Position numbers and translations under genes: made by a program | Assembly (NCBI GenBank): GCA_024529925.1 | Contig: JAFEUB010000736.1 | Coordinates: forward strand, 62,001-126,000 | Length of the DNA stretch: 64,000 nt | Source: Ophthalmolycus amberensis | Taxonomy: Eukaryota; Chordata; Actinopteri; Perciformes; Zoarcidae | Direction: 5' to 3' | Shown: positions 59,218 to 64,000 of the stretch, piece after piece | Numbering within the stretch: position 1 is the first letter of the stretch | Layout: each line of letters starts with the position of its first letter | The notes under the pieces: model-generated | Seen by the model: the letters and a program-made list of their open reading frames with translations, nothing else | What the model was told of the DNA's origin: nothing | Databases searched by the model: none

Positions 59218-59515
59218 ATGGCCGAGCAGCAGCAGGAGGAGGAGGCAGCAGAGGGTGTGTACGTGGAGCACCAGTACATGTGCAGTGAGTGCCACCAGCT
59301 CTTCAACACCTTGGAGGATGTGCTGATCCACCAGCAGATCCACACCGGCCAAGAGGGAGACGGGGAGGTCATGACCATCCAGGGCATCGCAGAGATGGGG
59401 CAGAACCAGCAGTACCAGTGTCTGGAGTGTGGGGCCCTCCTCATGAACCCAGAGGAACTGCTGCAGCACCAGGAGATGCACATGAGAGAGGCGGGGATGG
59501 AGGTGGAGCATCAAG
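59218..59515 (+). CDS. znf526: znf526-type gene coding exon 1
   Basis: The start is MAEQQQEEEAAEGVYVEHQY, then CSECHQLFNTLEDVLIHQQIH and CLECGALLMNPEELLQHQEMH (fingers 1-2). The exon probably begins at 59087 after TTTACCTCAG, with untranslated sequence and a CA run (59191-59210) just before the ATG. The donor GTGAGA is at 59516. Confidence 0.92.
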
Positions 59516-60390
59516 GTGAGAGATCTGATGGCGTGTAATTGATGCAACGGAAGTGAATGTATGACTTTTTATAAGGACTTTTGTATTTTTTTGCATAGCT
59601 ACTAGTTATACTAAGACACAACACTAACTGACTTTGTGTACGTTCCCCAGAGCTGTGTGAGGTTTTGGAGACTGAGGAAGGGTCTGAGGGTCAGATGTCT
59701 GGACCGGTTCAGTACCAGTGCCTGGACTGCCTGGCTCTGTTTGACTCACCAGAGACCTGGCTGGAGCACCGGCGGACCCACAGCAGGAGCAGTACACACA
59801 GTAACACAGAGGTCATGGTAAGGGAGATTTATTTAACATACGCATAACTGTAAAACATTTGTTGTTATCTGGGATGTAGACTTCATTGAACTTTTTACTG
59901 TATGATTACTACAGTAGTCTTTCTGTTATTGTCAGTCATTTTGCTTCCTAAATTGAACGCAGTCGTACCAAAAGCACGTTATTGAGCTGTAACAATGATG
60001 AATAAAGTGTGTATATTGGGCTACAGGAGTTAATGATGTAGGTTATATTCTGCAGACCCATTCACATCCTAGAACTAGATTTATGTGAAGTGTAAAGTGC
60101 ATTGTCATCTTTGTTGAGACTATCAAAGTAAGAGTTTGTGTGCATCAAAAATATAACAAGCCGTGTTTTCTTTGTTGGCCCTTGCAACAGGAGTATGTGC
60201 TCCAGCCCGATGGCACCATCACTCCACTGAACAATATGCAGAACTACGTACTGAGTGAGCAGCAGGCCGGGGAGATCTTGGCACAGGTACTTGGGATCGT
60301 AAACACCTCACAACAAGAGGAGTTAAATGAGAACATGATAACGAGTTTTAAGGTTTGTACATTGCTGTGTGTCTGCTCTAGGTACTCGCT

Positions 60391-60422
<32 letters not shown>

Positions 60423-63411
60423 ACTTCAGTCCAAACCTGCTGCATTGTCCCGCTCCGCCTTGATGCCTCCAGTGACTGCCATCCCTGGCTCTGCCACCAT
60501 GCACCTGCAGATTCTCACGGCTCAAGCTCTGGCAGACAACTCCAGCGCCCCCGGGCAACGCCGCTCCAAGCTGCCCCCCCTGTTGCCCGCAGTGGGCCGA
60601 GGCTTTTCTCCGGGGAAGCTGGGGGTCCTGGAGAACGGGGACCAGAGACTGGAGTTAAGGTTGGCCCCCAGTGTCCAGGATGACACCCAGCAGCGGCAGC
60701 AGCCAACAGAGGTGGTGGTCATCCACCCGTATGAGTGCTCAGAATGCTCCCTTCTCTTCCAGACCCCGGAGGACTTCCTCCAGCACCAGGGAGAGCACTT
60801 CCTGGCTCAGGATAAAGAGAGTGGAGAGCCAGGCGTTATGAGTGGCTTCGAGGAGGTGCGAGGGAGGGAGGAGACGACTGAGAAGGTGGAGGACGTTAGG
60901 ATTAGAGTGGCGGAGAAGAAAGCGGCGGTCTGGGTCAAGTCCCAACAGTGTGAGCTCTGCAACCGCACCTTCACCTCGGTCAACAGGCTGGCTGCTCACA
61001 AGCGCGTGCACGAGCATGGCACGCACGAGTGTCCGGAGTGCGGCAAGGTGTTCAAGAAGGCGACGTCGCTGCAGACGCACATGCGCACACACTCGGGCGT
61101 GGCCAGGTACTTGTGTGTGGACTGCGGCAATGGCTTCACCACTGAGATGACGCTTATCATGCACAGGTAAACACCACAGCAGTCTACGTAACAGCTGACA
61201 TGAACCTTTTCATTCTTCTTCTGTCTGTTTCACCTTTTCCTCCTGGTGTCTTACAGGAAGTCCCACATTGCAGATCCACTTCACAAGTGTCAGTTCTGCA
61301 ACAAAACCTTCACCAACATGACCAAGTACCTCTACCACCGTAGAACCCACCTCAACCGGGACTCATCCGGCACACCCGCCGCTGTCTCCATGGTAGTAAA
61401 ATAAGCAAACCCCCCCACACACAATTGCGTCCGCAACCTCAAGTTAGTATATCATTTCAATTTGGCATGTGCTTGTTTTCTTTTCCGCAGGCCTCAGCTC
61501 CAATAAGAGCATCTCTGTCTGCACTTGCCATCCTACAGAGAGCCAGAGAGAAGAATTCTCTCACTGATGAGGCGAAGCGCAACCTGCTGGCCCCTCTCTC
61601 AGAAGATGAGATGGAAAAAATGGGGGAAGATCCAATGCAGAGTTCTCAGAGCAAAGTGGTAGGAGGTGAAGTGGAAAAGCAAGCGGAGGACACCAACATG
61701 GAGGTGACTGCCCCGCTTGAAGGCAACACCGATGACCCGCAGCAGGTGGAGGAGGCCACCAAGTCTGACTCGGCTACAAACCATGCTCCCCCCGACGACA
61801 CTGGTGTTTTGGTCGCAGCTGAAGCTGCTTCAGCTGAAGCAGAAGCTGCTTCAGCTGAAGCAGTTTCAGCTGGAGCAGTTTCAGCTGCGCCATCTGACAA
61901 GGGGCCCTTTTCTTGTCGTTCGTGCCCTAAGACCTTCCCCTCCCAGCTGCAGCTCGTCCACCATCGACGCAAGTCGCACGTCACCGAGCGCAGCTTTATT
62001 TGCGGCATCTGTGGCAAGTCTTTTAAGAAGCAGATCCACGTGCGCAACCACATCCGCATTCACACCGGTGAGCGGCCCTTCCAGTGTTCCGACTGCGGCA
62101 AAACCTTCTCGTCTCTCGCCAATCTGATGAGGCACAATCTCATCCACTCCGGCGTGCGACCGTACCGCTGCGACGTCTGCCACCGCTCCTTCTCGCAGTC
62201 CTCCAACCTCCGCCAGCACAGCCTGCTGCACGCCAACGCTGCGACACTGGGCTGCCCGGACTGCCCTGCCACCTTTCGCTGGCCCACCAAGTTGGCGGCA
62301 CACCGCTACACCCAACATCCAGGGTCTCCGGCCCCTTTCCCGTGTCCCCACTGTGAGGCCGGCTTCCTGACCAGGAGACAGCGAGACGGCCACTTTCTGG
62401 AGCAGCACCCCACGCTGGTGCAGGCCGGCACAGGGATCGAAGCGGGCAAAGAGACGGACAACCCAGCGGAGTCGGGCAAAGATCTGACCTCGGTGGCCTC
62501 CACCTCAACCACAGCGGGGAGAGAATCAGGAGATTCGGCCAGTGTCGGGCGGGGGGGCCAAGATTGTAATATTTGCGGGAAGAAGCTCAATTCTCCCGCC
62601 AATCTGCGACTCCACAGACTGAGCCACTTTGCCTTAGGCCCCGGGCGGCCGCGGTGCACTGCCGGGAAGCGGCCCAAAGTCCACCAGTGTCTTATCTGCG
62701 GCAAACTGTTTGTGTCGTCCTCCGGAGTCGCTCTTCACCAGCGAGTCCACACCGGCGAGCGCCCGTTTCCCTGCCAAGTGTGCGGCAAGCGCTTCCGTCA
62801 GAACACGCACCTGCGAGAGCACCTGCGCACGCACTCGGGCGAACGGCCATTTCGCTGCGAGGTGTGCGGAAAGGGTTTCATCCAGAGTATGCACCTGGCT
62901 GAACACCGGCGGACGCACACGGGCGAGCGGCCACACGCGTGTCCGCAGTGCGGCAAAGCCTTCAAGACCTTCTCCAACCTGAGGAACCACAAGAAGACCC
63001 ACGCCCGGCAGCAGAGGCTGGACGAAGAGGCCGCCGCCCAAGCCGCCATGGAGACCAGCTCTGCCGTGGCAGTGGTGGATGCGTCAGCAGTGGAGCTCGC
63101 TAACGGGCAGCCTCAGCTAATCCAGATCCAAGCCTCCGATCTCCAGCAGGTCAGGATGTATATCCTTCCTTACATTTTGTATGTGTACTCGCTGCTGTTG
63201 GTTGAACTAACTCTGTATCCGGGTTTCCTCCTCTTAGACACAGGGCACTCCCACGATCATGTGCAATGAGTTTGGGGAGACCATAGCCATCATCGAGACC
63301 AGCGAGGGAGGAGCGCTGCCTCTGGAGCAGGCCTTGGAGATCTACCAGACGGCTCTGGAGAACGGCCTCGCCATGGACACAGGCTTTATGGACGAACTGC
63401 AGCTCCTCTGA
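59218..63411 (+). CDS. znf526: C2H2 zinc finger protein of ZNF526/ZNF574 type
   Basis: Probable nuclear DNA-binding regulator. Seven coding exons give 1104 residues and 19 C2H2 fingers. Fingers 1-3 lie near residues 22-42, 68-88 and 123-145. A Gln-10 run follows at 191-200. Finger 4 is near 305, fingers 5-8 lie at about 377-482, 9-14 at about 636-780, and 15-19 at about 853-998. An Ala/Glu repeat sits before finger 9. The tail has TIMCNEFGETIAIIETSEGG, which matches my memory of the human ZNF526 C-terminus, and the head-to-head position with gsk3a matches human synteny. However, 19 fingers, CEVCGKGFxxSMHLAEHRRTH and SNLRNHKKTH resemble ZNF574. The symbol is therefore tentative: it may be named znf574, or represent an undivided ancestor. 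Human counterparts have, as I recall, the coding region in one exon; this one has seven. Confidence 0.85.
59651..59817 (+). CDS. znf526: znf526-type gene coding exon 2
   Basis: The acceptor is CCCCAG and the donor GTAAGG at 59818. It is 167 bp. It encodes an acidic linker and finger 3, CLDCLALFDSPETWLEHRRTH, whose W matches the third finger of ZNF526 and ZNF574. Confidence 0.92.
60191..60286 (+). CDS. znf526: znf526-type gene coding exon 3
   Basis: 96 bp, phase 0 to 0, acceptor CAACAG, donor GTACTT. It encodes EYVLQPDGTITPLNNMQNYV and LSEQQAGEILAQ, with no finger. The VLQPDGTI motif resembles segments of other zinc finger activators. Confidence 0.88.
60382..61166 (+). CDS. znf526: znf526-type gene coding exon 4
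   Basis: The acceptor is CTCTAG and the donor GTAAAC at 61167. It is 785 bp. It encodes VLA, ten Gln from pure CAG codons (60391-60420), a Pro/Ala-rich linker, then fingers 4-7 (CSECSLLF, CELCNRTF, CPECGKVFKKATSLQTH, CVDCGNGFTTEMTLIMH). Confidence 0.92.
60391..60420 (+). repeat. (CAG)10 coding repeat
   Basis: Ten uninterrupted CAG codons, nine bases after the exon 4 acceptor, encoding Gln 191-200. Confidence 0.95.
61257..61392 (+). CDS. znf526: znf526-type gene coding exon 5
   Basis: 136 bp, acceptor TTACAG, donor GTAGTA at 61393. It completes a split Arg codon, then KSHIADPLHKC and finger 8, CQFCNKTFTNMTKYLYHRRTH. It has no Met-led long frame and so is easily missed. Confidence 0.9.
61491..63149 (+). 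CDS. znf526: znf526-type gene coding exon 6: twelve-finger core
   Basis: 1659 bp, phase 0 to 0, acceptor CCGCAG, donor GTCAGG at 63150. It encodes an acidic linker, an Ala/Glu repeat (61815-61890), fingers 9-14, a Thr/Ser linker, and fingers 15-19 joined by TGERPF-type linkers. By my count this exon holds eleven classical fingers; finger 15 follows GGQDCNICGKK. Confidence 0.93.
63238..63411 (+). CDS. znf526: znf526-type gene coding exon 7 (last)
   Basis: The acceptor is CTCTTAG and the stop TGA is at 63409-63411. It encodes TQGTPTIMCNEFGETIAIIE, then an acidic hydrophobic tail ALPLEQALEIYQTALENG...DELQLL. This is the ZNF526-like C-terminus. Confidence 0.93.
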   Translation, partial: TQGTPTIMCNEFGETIAIIETSEGGALPLEQALEIYQTALENGLAMDTGFMDELQLL

Positions 63412-63633
63412 GCTGACAAAATAAATAACTGCCAAGTGGATGAGTTCAGTATTAGTCTCGATACGGACTCTAACAAAGACGAATTGACTACCGAGAGGTT
63501 GAGTATCCAGCTCAGACTTACTAGAGCTGGACTAAACGGATGTGAAGTTCAGCAATTAGACCAAAGTAATTCATCTTCCATCTTTTTACAAAGCTATGAG
63601 AGGGATCAGTATTAGTTTATTTAAATGATGCAT

Positions 63634-63793
63634 AATAAAATAAAGGATTTGGCATTCATGAAGAATAAGGACTATTGGTTGTGCCTCAGATGACATTTGT
63701 ACGATTTAATTTTACCATTTATATGAACTTGATGTGACTTTTCTTCTGTTTAAAGGTTTGGTTGTGCTGTTGTATATAGGTGAAATCAATAAA
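63634..63793 (+). promoter_or_regulatory. znf526: Poly(A) signals of the znf526-type gene
   Basis: Overlapping AATAAA hexamers at 63634-63644 and another at 63788-63793 lie 220 and 380 bp after the stop. The last is followed by a T-rich stretch, a good cleavage context. Confidence 0.65.
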
Positions 63794-63799
63794 TGTTTT

Positions 63800-64000
63800 T
63801 TCAAGGCGATACACATTTGTGACCCACGCGCTCATGCAACACCACCGTGTTACAGTTCACACAGCGCGACTCGACTGTACACTGGAGAGATGATGTGAAC
63901 TTAATTACATTTTAGAAGGCGCTTCATTTTTAACGTTCTTGAACCACGTATCGCATCTCTGCGTAAAGAAAAACCCATTTCTCACATGGCCAGCGATACA
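63800..64000. other. Downstream flank
   Basis: No feature recognised after the last poly(A) signal. Confidence 0.5.

Noticed and set aside
61646..62408. Long minus-strand open frames opposite the znf526-type fingers
   Set aside because: Shadow frames caused by biased codon use in C2H2 repeats and by the palindromic Ala/Glu repeat.

Overview
The window is nuclear DNA from a vertebrate, almost certainly a teleost fish and probably a percomorph. The reasons are: intron-split genes with GT-AG junctions; very abundant (CA)n, (CT)n and poly-G/C tracts; many short non-autonomous hAT-like transposons and LINE 3' ends of types common in fish; and a clear gsk3a gene beside a ZNF526-type zinc finger gene, the arrangement known from human 19q13.2. 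No database was searched. Gene models were built by joining reading frames across splice sites by eye. All junctions used are GT-AG and keep frame.

Layout. 1-22111: no gene recognised; an intergenic stretch with microsatellites, LINE 3' remnants, two hAT-like elements, a 34-bp minisatellite (19178-19853) and a 161-bp dispersed duplication. 22112-38397 (minus): a ten-exon C2H2 zinc finger gene, 973 residues and 18 fingers as modelled, related to ZNF526/ZNF574 but not assigned a name. 38400-44590: intergenic, with decayed repeats. 44590-57829 (minus): gsk3a, ten coding exons, 442 residues, complete kinase, with a probable 2.8-kb 3'UTR. 57830-59217: a compact head-to-head promoter region between gsk3a and the next gene, with a ZNF143-type motif and a CCAAT box. 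59218-63411 (plus): a seven-coding-exon zinc finger gene, 1104 residues and 19 fingers, ZNF526/ZNF574 type, ending in the ZNF526-like C-terminal tail. 63412-64000: its 3'UTR with poly(A) signals and flank.

How the genes relate. GSK3A is a cytosolic and nuclear Ser/Thr kinase of insulin and Wnt signalling. The two zinc finger genes are probable nuclear DNA-binding proteins. They share an N-terminal finger pattern and other finger signatures, so they look like ancient paralogues on either side of gsk3a. Nothing in the sequence shows that they act together with the kinase. I found no viral gene, toxin gene, CRISPR array, rRNA or tRNA. I also found no exotic new system. The most unusual items are the paired zinc finger paralogues around gsk3a, the duplicated two-finger module, gsk3a splice sites built from simple repeats, and the minisatellite with peptide-like edge units.
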